Of a DNA stretch of 64,000 nucleotides, positions 24,538 to 33,175 are shown piece by piece. A program made the translations under genes and the position numbers. The DNA is taken from NCBI GenBank assembly GCA_003514385.1, contig DOQR01000009.1, forward strand, positions 124,001 through 188,000. The letters are read 5' to 3'. The notes under the pieces are model-generated. The model was not told where the DNA came from, made no database searches, and was given only the letters and a program-made list of their open reading frames with translations. Each line of letters begins with the position of its first letter. The stretch's first letter is position 1. This stretch comes from Oscillospiraceae bacterium. GTDB lineage: Bacteria; Bacillota; Clostridia; Oscillospirales; Acutalibacteraceae.

Positions 24538-24571
24538 GGCTTCCTCCAATAATAATTATAAAACACTCGTT

Positions 24572-24616
24572 TTATAACAGCTGTTATAATTATATCATAC
24601 TTTTTGCCGATGTCAA
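24572..24616 (-). promoter_or_regulatory. Promoter plus 18-bp palindromic operator of the YoaP-like gene
   Basis: On the minus strand TTGACA (complement of 24611-24616) and TATAAT (complement of 24589-24594) are spaced by 16 bp. The perfect palindrome TTATAACAGCTGTTATAA (24572-24589) abuts the -10 and covers the start site, the usual place for a dimeric repressor. No regulator gene is adjacent. Confidence 0.8.
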
Positions 24617-24686
24617 CAATGCAGATTAAAAATGATATTTGTCGAATTGGGCTTTATATTTTCGCCCTGAGCCGCCATTTTACACT

Positions 24687-24740
24687 GAATAAAAAATAAC
24701 CGCCGCGAACTTTCAAATGAAAGATACTGCGGCGGTTATC
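24687..24740 (-). terminator. Minus-strand terminator after the transposase relic
   Basis: GCGGCGGTTAT (24730-24740) pairs with ATAACCGCCGC (24696-24706). On the minus strand it is followed by TTTTTTATTC. An inner TTTC/GAAA stem is also possible. Confidence 0.75.
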
Positions 24741-24751
24741 CGACTGTTTTT

Positions 24752-25049
24752 CATTCCTGATGCAATTCGTCCTCAGCCCATTTGATCGGGTTGTCGTCAA
24801 TATATTGCCATTTGATTTGATAATCGTATTCGTCACGGATTATATGGTCATAAAAACCTTTTTGCCAAATTGATTTTTTGACTTGCTTAGTTACGGAACC
24901 TTTGAACTGTTGTATTATGCGGTCGCCCCTACGGCAATGCGTGACAATATGGGATTTCTGTCATCTATGCAAATTGTGATAAAATATGCTCTGTTTTGCG
25001 AATAGTCGTAATCTTTCAGCCTGTTAGGCTTTCTTCTCCGTTGTTCCAT
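24752..25049 (-). pseudogene. REP-associated tyrosine transposase (RAYT/IS200-like) relic, internally deleted
   Basis: From the ATG at 25049 the minus strand encodes MEQRRRKPNRLKDYDYSQNR, followed by AYFITICIDDRNPILSRI and then a stop (GATA*). This is the N terminus of Y1-type RAYT transposases. In a shifted frame, ending at the stop at 24752, it continues with RIIQQFKGSVTKQ, IWQKGFYDHIIRDEYDYQIK and WQYIDDNPIKWAEDE, the conserved C terminus. The central part with the HUH and catalytic Tyr region is missing, so the gene is dead. Together with its terminator this accounts for most of 24617-25059. Low G+C content differs from the neighbours. Confidence 0.85.
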
Positions 25050-25059
25050 GGCATATATT

Positions 25060-26790
25060 TCACTGCGCAAACTGGCTGTTATAGAGCTTTGTATAGAATC
25101 CGTTCTTCGCGAGCAGCTCTTCGTGCGTACCCTGCTCGGCGACCTTGCCGTCTTTCATAACGAGAATACAGTCGGCGTGGCGGATGGTCGAGAGTCTGTG
25201 CGCCACGACGAACGAGGTGCGCCCCTGCATGAGCGTGTTGAACGCATCCTGAACTTTCAGTTCAGTTCTGGTGTCTATCGATGAAGTTGCCTCGTCGAGG
25301 ATGAGCATCGGCGGCTTCATGAGCATGACGCGCGCGATGCAGAGCAGCTGTCTTTCGCCCTCGGAGAGTCCGTCGTCATCGCCGATGACAGTGTCGTAGC
25401 CGTTTTTGAGGCGCTTTATAAAGCTGTGAGCGCGTGCTGCCTTGGCGGCGGCGATTATCTCTTCATCCGTGGCGTCGGGCTTGCCGAACGCTATATTCTC
25501 GCGGACTGTGCCGTTCTTTATCCAGGTGTCCTGGAGCACCATGCCGAAATGGTGTCTGAGGCTGTGGCGTGTGATGTCGTTTATATTCTCGCCGTCAACC
25601 TTTATGCTGCCGCCGTCAACGTCGTAGAAGCGGAGCAGGAGATTGATAAGCGTAGTCTTGCCGCAGCCTGTCGGACCGACAACGGCTATTGTCTTGCCGG
25701 ACGGGGCAAAGAAATCGAAGCCGTCGATGAGCTTCTTGCTCTTGTCATATGAGAAGCGGACATTGTCGAACTCCACGCTTCCCTCGGGATCGCTGAGCGC
25801 CGAGCAATTTTCGTCCGACTCCTCGGGCTTTTCGTCTATGAGCTCGAATATTCTTGCCGCGCAGGCGAGCGCATTCTGGAGCTCCGTCACGACGCCGGAA
25901 ATCTCGTTGAACGGCTTTGTGTACTGGTTCGAGTAGGCGAGGAAGCTGACAAATCCGCCGACGGTCACCATGCCGCCGATGGCGAATATTCCGCCCATGA
26001 GCCCGACTACGGCGTAGATAAGATTGTTGATAAATCTGGTGGTCGGGTTTGTAAGCGACGAGAAGAATATGGATTTGAGCGAATATTTACGCAACTTTTC
26101 ATTGCTCTCGTCAAATCTTTCAACCGCTCTGTCTTCATATGAAAACGCCTGAACGGTCTTTTGATTCTGTATCATTTCGTTGATGAGCGCAGTCTGCTCG
26201 CCGCGGGTCTCGGACTGTTTTTTGAACATTGAATAAGTGCGGCGGGCTATAAAACGTGCCGTGAACAGTGATATCGGGGTCAGCACCACGACCGCAAGAG
26301 TGATGAGCGGCGATATAGTGAGCATGAAAACGAGCGTCACGGCTATCGTGACAACGCCCGTGAACAGCTGAGAAAAGCCGAGAATCAGTCCGTCGGCAAA
26401 CTGCTCCGCGTCCGCCGTTATGCGGCTGACAATATCGCCGTAGGGGTGGGAGTCGGCGAACGCCACGGGGAGGGTCTGCATATGCGAAAACGCCTTTGAG
26501 CGTATATCGCGCACGGTGTTATAGGCTATGCGGTTGTTGATGATGTTCATCACCCACTGGAGCACTCCGCCGACTATGGCGCAGATCAGAATGCCGAAAA
26601 GACACTTCTTTATGACTTCAAAATCAACGTTGCCGTGCAGCTTTATTCCGTCTATCGCGCGTCCGGCGAGGACGGGGATATAGAGCGAGAGAATGACGCT
26701 TGCAACGGAGAGGATGAGCGAAAGGAACAGCAGAAGCTTCGAGCGGCCGATGACCGCGATAACGCGCTTGAAAACGGTTTTGTTCTTCAC
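25060..26790 (-). CDS. ABC exporter half-transporter with consensus ATP site (subunit B)
   Basis: A 576-residue type IV ABC exporter with an N-terminal six-helix membrane domain (1-320) and a C-terminal ATPase domain. Walker A is GPTGCGKTTL, Walker B LILDEATSS keeps the catalytic Glu and the switch His is present (VVAHRLST), but the signature is degenerate: LSEGERQL instead of LSGGQ. This complements the defects of the neighbouring subunit, as in heterodimers such as BmrCD and TM287/288. It starts with GTG at 26790, 2 nt after the partner's stop and about 10 nt after AAGGAGG. Likely substrates are drugs, peptides or lipids. Confidence 0.92.
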   Translation of the reverse strand: MKNKTVFKRVIAVIGRSKLLLFLSLILSVASVILSLYIPVLAGRAIDGIKLHGNVDFEVIKKCLFGILICAIVGGVLQWVMNIINNRIAYNTVRDIRSKAFSHMQTLPVAFADSHPYGDIVSRITADAEQFADGLILGFSQLFTGVVTIAVTLVFMLTISPLITLAVVVLTPISLFTARFIARRTYSMFKKQSETRGEQTALINEMIQNQKTVQAFSYEDRAVERFDESNEKLRKYSLKSIFFSSLTNPTTRFINNLIYAVVGLMGGIFAIGGMVTVGGFVSFLAYSNQYTKPFNEISGVVTELQNALACAARIFELIDEKPEESDENCSALSDPEGSVEFDNVRFSYDKSKKLIDGFDFFAPSGKTIAVVGPTGCGKTTLINLLLRFYDVDGGSIKVDGENINDITRHSLRHHFGMVLQDTWIKNGTVRENIAFGKPDATDEEIIAAAKAARAHSFIKRLKNGYDTVIGDDDGLSEGERQLLCIARVMLMKPPMLILDEATSSIDTRTELKVQDAFNTLMQGRTSFVVAHRLSTIRHADCILVMKDGKVAEQGTHEELLAKNGFYTKLYNSQFAQ

Positions 26791-26792
26791 GG

Positions 26793-28514
26793 TTACGCAT
26801 CCTCCTTTTCAAGCTGGGAATCGAAAATTTCTTTGTATACTTCGCACGAGCGCAGAAGCTCGTCGTTCGTGCCCACGCCGACTATCTCGCCCTCGTCGAG
26901 AACTACTATGGTATCGGCGTTTCTTATCGCCGCAACGCGCTGGGACACGGTTATGACGGTCGGGGCAAAGTCGGTGTTTCTCAGCGCCTTGTTCAGCGCC
27001 GCGCCGGTGGCGTAGTCGAGTGCGCTCGCCGCATCGTCGAGGATGAGCACCTCTGGTTTTCTGACGAGGGCGCGGGCTATAGTCATTCTTTGGCGCTGAC
27101 CGCCCGAGAGATTCTTGCCCTCCTGTTCAAGGACAAAGTCGAGCTGCCCGCTCTTGTCCTCTATCATCTGCTTTGCCTGCGCCGTTTCGAGCGCCTGCCA
27201 GATTTCTTCGTCTGTGGCGTCCTGCTTGCCGAAGCGGATATTGTCCCTGACAGTGCCGGCGAACAGGGCTTTTTTCTGAGAGACGACGCCTATTTTCGAG
27301 CGCAGAGCCTTTGTGTCGTAGTCGCGCACGTCAACGCCGTCAACGAGCACGCACCCGCCGGTGACATCGTAGAATCGCGGAATAAGATTGACGAGCGAGG
27401 TTTTGCCCGAGCCGGTCGAGCCGATAACACCTATCGAGCTGCCGCGCGGGATTTTGAGGTCAATATTGTGCAGGGACTCCTCACTCCCGTTGTAGGAGAG
27501 ACACGCCCCGTCAAACTCAACTGAGTATTCGCTGTTTTCGTTGCCGTCGGTGACAGTGCCGGGGACGGTGCCGGGCTCGATATCGAGCACCGATTGAATT
27601 CGGTTGCCGCAGGCAATCGCCTTTGTGACGCTGATTATGAGATTCGCGAGCTTTATCAGCTCAACGAGGATCTGGGACATATAGTTATAGAGCGCAACGA
27701 CCGCGCCGCGCGAGATGGCGCCGGAATCAACGCGTATTGCGCCGACATATATCAGCGCGATTATCGCGAGGTTTATGAGCACGAAAGTTGCGGGGTTCAT
27801 GAAAGCGGATATCCTGCCGACCGCCGTCTGCATCTCGGTCAGGGCGCTGTTTTTCGCGTCGAAGTCCGCAATTTCCTCTTCCTCTTTGCAGAACGCTCTG
27901 ACAACGCGGGTACCGAGCAGGTTTTCGCGCGTCTTGCTCAGCAGTCCGTCCAGTTTCTGCTGAACCTTGCGGTACATCGGTATGCACACGAGCATTATCG
28001 CGAACACGACCGCGGCGAGAGCGGGCACCGCAACGACGAACACGAGCGACGATTTTGCGTCGACCGTGAACGCCATTATCACCGCACCGAAAACGACGAA
28101 CGGCGAGCGCAGGACGAGGCGCAGAGTCAGGTTCGTTCCGGTCTGCACCTGGTTTATGTCGCCCGTCAGGCGGGTTATAAGCGTCGGCGCGCCGAGCGAA
28201 TCGAGCTGGGAATAAGAGAGCTTGCCGATATGCTGGAAGAGCGCGTGGCGGATATCGGAAGCGAAGCCGACTGACGCTTTCGCCGAGAAATACTGCGCCA
28301 CAAGCGTACTGCAAAGACCCAGTATGCCGAGCAGACCGAGCAGTAGGCAGCGTTTGATAATATAAACTTTGTCGCCGTTCTCTATGCCGATGTCGATTAT
28401 AGTTGAGACTATCAGCGGAACAATCAGCTCGAACGCCACTTCAATGAGCTTGAAAAACGGCGCGAGAATACTTTCAATTTTGTATTTTTTCAAATACTTC
28501 AAAAGCTTTGACAT
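26793..28514 (-). CDS. ABC exporter half-transporter with degenerate ATP site (subunit A)
   Basis: A 573-residue ABC exporter with an N-terminal membrane domain and a C-terminal ATPase. Walker A GSTGSGKTSL and signature LSGGQRQR are canonical, but Walker B reads VLILDDAAS (Asp for the catalytic Glu) and the switch His is replaced by Gln (TVSQRVAAI). These losses define the non-hydrolysing site of heterodimeric exporters. The ATG at 28514 follows AGAGGAGA by 5 nt; an upstream extension to 28577 lacks a ribosome site. First gene of the operon, behind a promoter and a palindromic operator. Confidence 0.92.
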   Translation of the reverse strand: MSKLLKYLKKYKIESILAPFFKLIEVAFELIVPLIVSTIIDIGIENGDKVYIIKRCLLLGLLGILGLCSTLVAQYFSAKASVGFASDIRHALFQHIGKLSYSQLDSLGAPTLITRLTGDINQVQTGTNLTLRLVLRSPFVVFGAVIMAFTVDAKSSLVFVVAVPALAAVVFAIMLVCIPMYRKVQQKLDGLLSKTRENLLGTRVVRAFCKEEEEIADFDAKNSALTEMQTAVGRISAFMNPATFVLINLAIIALIYVGAIRVDSGAISRGAVVALYNYMSQILVELIKLANLIISVTKAIACGNRIQSVLDIEPGTVPGTVTDGNENSEYSVEFDGACLSYNGSEESLHNIDLKIPRGSSIGVIGSTGSGKTSLVNLIPRFYDVTGGCVLVDGVDVRDYDTKALRSKIGVVSQKKALFAGTVRDNIRFGKQDATDEEIWQALETAQAKQMIEDKSGQLDFVLEQEGKNLSGGQRQRMTIARALVRKPEVLILDDAASALDYATGAALNKALRNTDFAPTVITVSQRVAAIRNADTIVVLDEGEIVGVGTNDELLRSCEVYKEIFDSQLEKEDA

Positions 28515-28550
28515 GCTATTCTCCTCTTGTTTTATACTGCATTCTATAAT

Positions 28551-28596
28551 GGTATATAATACCCTAAATAATACCATGAAAACAGGCGTTTTTCAA
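28551..28596 (-). promoter_or_regulatory. Promoter and palindromic operator of the ABC exporter operon
   Basis: On the minus strand TTGAAA (complement of 28591-28596) and TATTAT (complement of 28568-28573) are spaced by 17 bp. A palindrome GGTAT-ATA-ATACC (28551-28563) lies just downstream of the -10, over the start site, suggesting repression by a dimeric regulator not encoded nearby. Confidence 0.75.
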
Positions 28597-28619
28597 GACA
28601 TTACGGACATTACGATTTC

Positions 28620-28648
28620 TTGACACAGACGGGGAGCAGTGATAAACT
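28620..28648 (+). promoter_or_regulatory. Promoter of the YoaK-like gene
   Basis: TTGACA at 28620-28625 and TAAACT at 28643-28648, 17-bp spacer, divergent from the exporter promoter. Confidence 0.65.
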
Positions 28649-28682
28649 TATGCGTTGTAGAAAAGAAACGGTGTGGTGAACG

Positions 28683-29408
28683 ATGAAAGAAAAGGCTCTC
28701 AAAAAAGAGGAAGAGCTTCTCGAATGCGAAAAGCTCTGGATATTTGCCGTTATGATAGCGGTCGGCGGATTTTTCGGCGCATATACTTATGTTCAAAAGG
28801 GCGGCGTGTTCTGTAACGCGCAGACAGCGAACTTCGTGCTCATGGCGGTTCAGCTCGGGCGCGGAAATTGGCGCAAGGCGCTGTATTATCTCCTGCCCGC
28901 TTCGGCTTATCTGCTCGGCACGGTCATTTCGGAATTTTTGCCCAAGCATATAAACCGCCGCAAGATAGTCCGCTGGGACACGGCGTTTGTGGCGTTTGAA
29001 ATGGCGTGGATATTTGCGCTCGGATTTGTCCCGGACAATGCGCCGCCGCAGATCTGCCAGGTGGCTGTGAATTTTATCGCTTCGATGCAGTTCAATACAT
29101 TCCGCCAGGCGAAGAAAATTCCGATGGCGACTACCTTCTGCACCAACCATGTCCGCCAAGTCGGCTCGAACCTCGTCAAGTGGCTTCGCAGCGGTAATAA
29201 AGAAGCGCGCGGCAAGATGTTCGCGCATCTGCTGATGATAGGCTCGTTTGTCGCGGGCGCGGTCGCTTCAACTTTTCTCTGCGGCTATCTCGGCGGCAAG
29301 ACCATCTGGTGCGCCGAAATATTGCTCGCGATAGTGTTCTTTGCGCTACTGCGCGCCGATCTCGGCGAGGAGCATGACAAACTCGATGTCGTTCCGCACG
29401 GTCATTGA
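28683..29408 (+). CDS. YoaK/DUF1275 family membrane protein
   Basis: A 241-residue integral membrane protein with about six hydrophobic helices. The family mark is the N-terminal GGFFGAYTYVQKGGVFCNAQTANFV, followed by QVAVNFIASMQFNTFRQ and MATTFCTNHVRQ, as in DUF1275/YoaK proteins. Function is unknown for the family. It is divergent from the ABC exporter and monocistronic, ending at a large hairpin shared with the convergent operon. Confidence 0.88.
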   Translation: MKEKALKKEEELLECEKLWIFAVMIAVGGFFGAYTYVQKGGVFCNAQTANFVLMAVQLGRGNWRKALYYLLPASAYLLGTVISEFLPKHINRRKIVRWDTAFVAFEMAWIFALGFVPDNAPPQICQVAVNFIASMQFNTFRQAKKIPMATTFCTNHVRQVGSNLVKWLRSGNKEARGKMFAHLLMIGSFVAGAVASTFLCGYLGGKTIWCAEILLAIVFFALLRADLGEEHDKLDVVPHGH

Positions 29409-29452
29409 TGACAAGCTGTTAAGCTTTACATGATTTATAAATCAAAAAACAA

Positions 29453-29508
29453 AAGCTCCCATGCATCCCCGAATATGTTGATATATCGGGAAAGTTGCAC
29501 GGGAGCTT
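29453..29508. terminator. Bidirectional terminator between convergent genes
   Basis: AAGCTCCC (29453-29460) pairs with GGGAGCTT (29501-29508), extended by TGCA/TGCA and an inner TCCCGA/TCGGGA stem. The minus-strand side ends in TTTGTTTTTTG, a good U tract; the plus-strand tail is weaker. Confidence 0.8.
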
Positions 29509-29537
29509 CGACTTTTGCGCTAAAAAATAGGCTTTAT

Positions 29538-29564
29538 AATTGTAAAGTAAATCACTTTACAATT
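29538..29564. repeat. GTAAAG palindrome, copy 1
   Basis: Eleven-bp arms AATTGTAAAGT and ACTTTACAATT around AAATC. The core GTAAAGTAAATCACTTTAC matches the minus strand of 35822-35840 at 17 of 19 positions. It is located just after the stop of the DUF6056-like gene. Confidence 0.6.
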
Positions 29565-29568
29565 CGCT

Positions 29569-30951
29569 TTAGCCCATTATGGGTATCTCAAGGAATGTGT
29601 AGGTGAAGCAATTGATAATATAGAAAATAAATGCGGCTGTCGGGACTGCATATCCCGCGAATTTTTTCGCCTTACTCTCGGAAAGTGAAGAATACATCGC
29701 TGCGCAGGCGATGAGCGTGAACATCTCGGTGAAGTAAAATACGCGCTGACCGGAGGCATAGACGGACGAAGAGAATCCGAGCACTGCGGCGCAGCAGACA
29801 GCGGCGCTGAACAGCACGCCGACGGTGAAACCGAGCTTTTTGTTCTTTTTGATGAGCGCCGCTATAAGAATGAAAATACTAAAGAGAAAGACAAAACAGA
29901 GCGCGATAACTACGAGTTCGAGCGGAAGATAATTGCCGCTCTTGAACATCTTTTCAAAGCCCTTGTCCGGTGTGGTGCGGCGGATAAAAATATATGCGGC
30001 GTTGACTCCGACGCACAGCACCGAGGCGAATATTGCAAAGACTGATATAATTTTCTTTATTTTCCGCGAACCGCCGAACGCTTCATATACCGATGCGCCG
30101 AGCAGAACGAGAAAAACAGCCGTGGTTATCAGCGAGAAGAAAAACGAAAAAGCGAAATAATTCGAAAATCCGCAGAGCAGTTTTTCAAATATATTCATTT
30201 TAAAAAATCTTTCAAAACCCGACGCCGCTTCCATCGCTCCGCGCCCGCGAAGCCCGGGCGAGAAAACCAGAACAGCGGCGGAAACCGCGCTCGGCAGGAG
30301 CGAAATGAATTGACGAAATCTGAGTTTGCGTTGATATGCCGAAAAAATCAGCAGAATCACCTGCAGCGCGAGCACTGCGGCACATGACTGCTCCTGAGAT
30401 GCCGCGACGACAGAAGCAATCGCGGCGGCGACATATGCTATAGAATTCACGCGCCCTCCGAATACATCGAATGTGAGAGGTGTCACCGTGATAAGCAGGG
30501 CGGCGAACGGAACGAGAAATGTAAACGAACCTGCAAACCAGAACACCGACGGGTTGAGGCATGGCAGAAATACTGCCAACGGCACCGAGCAGGCGAAGAT
30601 ATATCTCTGTTTTGCGCTTGCCTTTTCGCCGAAAAAGTCCGACAGGCGGCAGAGAAAATACATTATATATATAATCAGCGCGGCGATGAACAGCTTCCAG
30701 AAAATGAGCGGCAGGCGCAGAAAGTTTATCATCAGCCATTCGCCGACTATCCGCCCGGACACGGTCGTGTACCGCTCGTGCAGCCAGCTTGTTACTGTGA
30801 ATCCGTTTCGGTGGAGTATGCCGAGAAAGTGACCGTCGTCGGTTTTGAGAATCAGCCGCGTGAACACCGTGCAGAAAAACAGCACAGCGGCGGAGAATGC
30901 GGCGATTATCGAGCACGGAGAATTTTGAAATTCTTTCAGCTTTTCTCTCAT
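29569..30951 (-). CDS. Polytopic membrane protein (DUF6056-like)
   Basis: A 460-residue protein with about a dozen hydrophobic segments. After the first helix comes an acidic extracytoplasmic-loop motif (LKTDDGHFLG), resembling GT-C-fold membrane glycosyltransferases and the DUF6056 family, although the exact substrate and reaction are unknown. The ATG at 30951 follows GGAGGTGG and overlaps the stop of the preceding gene (ATGA). It is the last gene of a three-gene minus-strand cluster with two exported proteins, suggesting a cell-envelope role. Confidence 0.7.
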   Translation of the reverse strand: MREKLKEFQNSPCSIIAAFSAAVLFFCTVFTRLILKTDDGHFLGILHRNGFTVTSWLHERYTTVSGRIVGEWLMINFLRLPLIFWKLFIAALIIYIMYFLCRLSDFFGEKASAKQRYIFACSVPLAVFLPCLNPSVFWFAGSFTFLVPFAALLITVTPLTFDVFGGRVNSIAYVAAAIASVVAASQEQSCAAVLALQVILLIFSAYQRKLRFRQFISLLPSAVSAAVLVFSPGLRGRGAMEAASGFERFFKMNIFEKLLCGFSNYFAFSFFFSLITTAVFLVLLGASVYEAFGGSRKIKKIISVFAIFASVLCVGVNAAYIFIRRTTPDKGFEKMFKSGNYLPLELVVIALCFVFLFSIFILIAALIKKNKKLGFTVGVLFSAAVCCAAVLGFSSSVYASGQRVFYFTEMFTLIACAAMYSSLSESKAKKFAGYAVPTAAFIFYIINCFTYTFLEIPIMG

Positions 30952-31691
30952 CTTTCGCCACCTCCCGCCAATGCGTACGGATTGGCGGCGGTTCCGCTTC
31001 CGCAAAGAACGAGAATACCGCTGCGAAGATACATCGCCGGGCATACACCGCACAGCTCGTCCGCCGCGAGCGTTTTATAGAACCCGCCGGTCGTGGTGAC
31101 CGCCGTAACGCTGCTCTGATTTGTCGAAACCGGCGAGCTTGTCCAGTACCAGCAGTATTTGCGCAGAGTTAAATAGCGCGAGCTGTTATTTTTGACGCAC
31201 TGCTCGGTCGGGCTTCTGCGGCGGTCGGCAGTGCTTATATTTTTGAGCATATCTTTTGACGGCAGGAATATTGAATCGCCGTTTCGGTCGGGGGATATGA
31301 GCGAAAGGTCATTATTTGAAAAATTCTCCGGATTTAAAAATCCGCTCTCCGAATTGAGCCATGCGCGCAGGGGAGAGGCGAGATAATCGGAACTGCCGAT
31401 GCCGTCTTCAGACGGGTCGAACGCCCTGAAGCACAGCACCTTTTCGCTCATGAGCAGAGTTTTGTTGCCAGTTTTGATGACTCTCCATATAATAGGCTCG
31501 CCGAGATATGATCCGATGGCTATTCTGTCGCCGCTTTTGAGCGTGACTTTCCGCGATTCATTGCCTACGACGCTGACAGACGAAGAAAACAGTAGGTGAG
31601 CCGATGTGCTTTTGATTTTTGCGCTCCCGATAAATGTCAGCGCAAACAGCAGAATTGCCGCAATTGCAGCCGCTCTGAAAGCCTTTTTCAT
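30948..31691 (-). CDS. Exported protein with DUF6273-like domain
   Basis: A 247-residue protein with an N-terminal signal or anchor helix (MKKAFRAAAIAAILLFALTF). The body resembles DUF6273: GDRIAIGSYLGEPIIWRVI, LLMSEKVLCFRAF, SPLRAWLNSE and, near the end, RKYCWYWTSSP. Such domains are common in secreted Clostridial proteins and related to formylglycine-enzyme-like folds, but no catalytic function is established. The stop overlaps the start of the DUF6056-like gene. Confidence 0.75.
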   Translation of the reverse strand: MKKAFRAAAIAAILLFALTFIGSAKIKSTSAHLLFSSSVSVVGNESRKVTLKSGDRIAIGSYLGEPIIWRVIKTGNKTLLMSEKVLCFRAFDPSEDGIGSSDYLASPLRAWLNSESGFLNPENFSNNDLSLISPDRNGDSIFLPSKDMLKNISTADRRRSPTEQCVKNNSSRYLTLRKYCWYWTSSPVSTNQSSVTAVTTTGGFYKTLAADELCGVCPAMYLRSGILVLCGSGTAANPYALAGGGER

Positions 31692-31709
31692 CGTCTCACC
31701 CTTTTGGCT

Positions 31710-32900
31710 TTATTTTACATATACTATGTCGAGCTCGTTGCAAGGTCCGCCCAGCTTCTGCTTTCCGGCGGAGTTCAATCCGAGCATACCGTTTGCCGCG
31801 AAGAATTCGCTCTCGATAACGCACGGCTTGTTAAGATTTTTGAGCTGAGTTGCTCTGGTGCCGGTCGTGTTGCCGATACCCTTGACATACATCGACGAGC
31901 AGTTGCCGCCGTTTAACAGGAATGCATTCCTCGCGCCGTATGCTATGAGGACTTTCATCATATTGTCGAGCGGCATAAATTCGCCGACAGCCAGGATATA
32001 TTTGTTTTCTGATATCTGCGCAAAAACGTTGCGGTTGTGATAATAAGTGTCGTGCTCGTTGGTTGCCTTGCCGTTTGTTATGACTTGCCGCTGATAGCGC
32101 AGGGAATTGTAAACGCCCTGCGAGATATACGATTTGCAGTTCTCGTTTGTGAGCGTTTCGACTTTCCATGTGCCGTTTTTGTAGATCAGCAGCCGTTTCT
32201 GCCCCTGACCGTCGGTTGAAACGATTGAGCCACTGCGAATTGTCGGAGCGCCTTTTTTATATGTTGAGCCTGCCTCGCCGTTTATTGCTATGAGCGCGCC
32301 GCTCTTTCTGCCCATATCCTCAACCTTGCCGACATTCGTACCGAGAAGCTGTTGGCTTGAGGCAACGCCGATATGATCGGGCGAACAGGTGATTATCGCG
32401 ACATTGATTATGGGCTGATAAGTGACTGTCTTGTCGTAGTCGATAGCACCGTCCGCGTTTGCTTTTTTGAAAGCCTGAGTTATCTGCGCCCCATATGCTA
32501 TTCGGTGGATTTCGATATTCACTCCGTTTGAGTTGAGCTTCCACGCTCTGAGCACCTTCGCTCCGGCAACGCTTTTGACGCTTGCGGCGCTGACTTCGAG
32601 CTTGCCTTTTGACGATGAACCGGAATTATTCGATTTTGCCGTCGTTGCAGGTTTCGATGCCGGTTTATTTGACGTAGGTTTCTGTGCGCTCTGCGCAGTG
32701 CTTGGCTCTGCGGATTCGGATGCCGATTTTGAGCTTGCCGCTGTTTCTGCTGCACTTGTCTGCGCGTTGGATTCGGTTTCTGCGGCAGATGTGTCTTCTG
32801 CAGCGGTCGTGCCGGGCTCGGGTGTTTTTGTGCCGCATGCCGTGAAACTCATGAGAATCAGCAGGGACGCGAGCAAAACTGCAAATAATCTTTTTGTCAT
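31710..32900 (-). CDS. Lipoprotein with phosphodiester glycosidase (NAGPA-like) domain
   Basis: A 396-residue lipoprotein: signal peptide MTKRLFAVLLASLLILMSF ending in the lipobox FTAC (Cys at about residue 22), a Ser/Thr/Ala/Pro/Lys-rich linker to about residue 100, then the NAGPA/phosphodiester glycosidase domain with GALIAINGEAG, LAVGEFMPLDNMM and the hallmark LLNGGNCSSMYVKG. The family cleaves GlcNAc-phosphodiester links; a surface glycan or teichoic acid is a plausible target. The ATG at 32900 follows AAAGGAGGA. First gene of the three-gene cluster. Confidence 0.88.
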   Translation of the reverse strand: MTKRLFAVLLASLLILMSFTACGTKTPEPGTTAAEDTSAAETESNAQTSAAETAASSKSASESAEPSTAQSAQKPTSNKPASKPATTAKSNNSGSSSKGKLEVSAASVKSVAGAKVLRAWKLNSNGVNIEIHRIAYGAQITQAFKKANADGAIDYDKTVTYQPIINVAIITCSPDHIGVASSQQLLGTNVGKVEDMGRKSGALIAINGEAGSTYKKGAPTIRSGSIVSTDGQGQKRLLIYKNGTWKVETLTNENCKSYISQGVYNSLRYQRQVITNGKATNEHDTYYHNRNVFAQISENKYILAVGEFMPLDNMMKVLIAYGARNAFLLNGGNCSSMYVKGIGNTTGTRATQLKNLNKPCVIESEFFAANGMLGLNSAGKQKLGGPCNELDIVYVK

Positions 32901-33051
32901 AAGTATCCTCCTTTTGAATATTTCTTCCAAATTGATTATATCATTGCGCCACGCTGAATTATATACCGCATGCGCATTTTGATAAATAATTTTTCGTCAT
33001 TTTGCACTCTTTTTTATATAGTGTAAGTGTATAATCTTTCGCAATTTCCGC

Positions 33052-33080
33052 TTTAATGCGCTGATACTTTATGATATAAT
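33052..33080 (+). promoter_or_regulatory. Promoter of the apgM-metY unit
   Basis: TTTAAT at 33052-33057 and TATAAT at 33075-33080, 17-bp spacer, with an extended -10 (TGA before TATAAT). The roughly 90-nt leader contains two possible stems, including TGCAT pairing across a 7-nt loop around 33134-33150. Confidence 0.65.
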
Positions 33081-33175
33081 TAAATCAGCGGCGGGCGAGT
33101 ATGCATATGCTAACCGAACTTGCCGCGCCCGGTATGCATCGTTTGTGCATAAATTCTCTGAAAGGGTGAAGATAT

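Noticed and set aside
24654..24836. 60-codon minus-strand frame in the transposase relic
   Set aside because: It is out of frame with the conserved RAYT C terminus, which reads clearly in another frame.
33085..33175. SAM riboswitch before the apgM-metY unit
   Set aside because: The leader is too short and lacks S-box conserved sequences; only small stems are visible.
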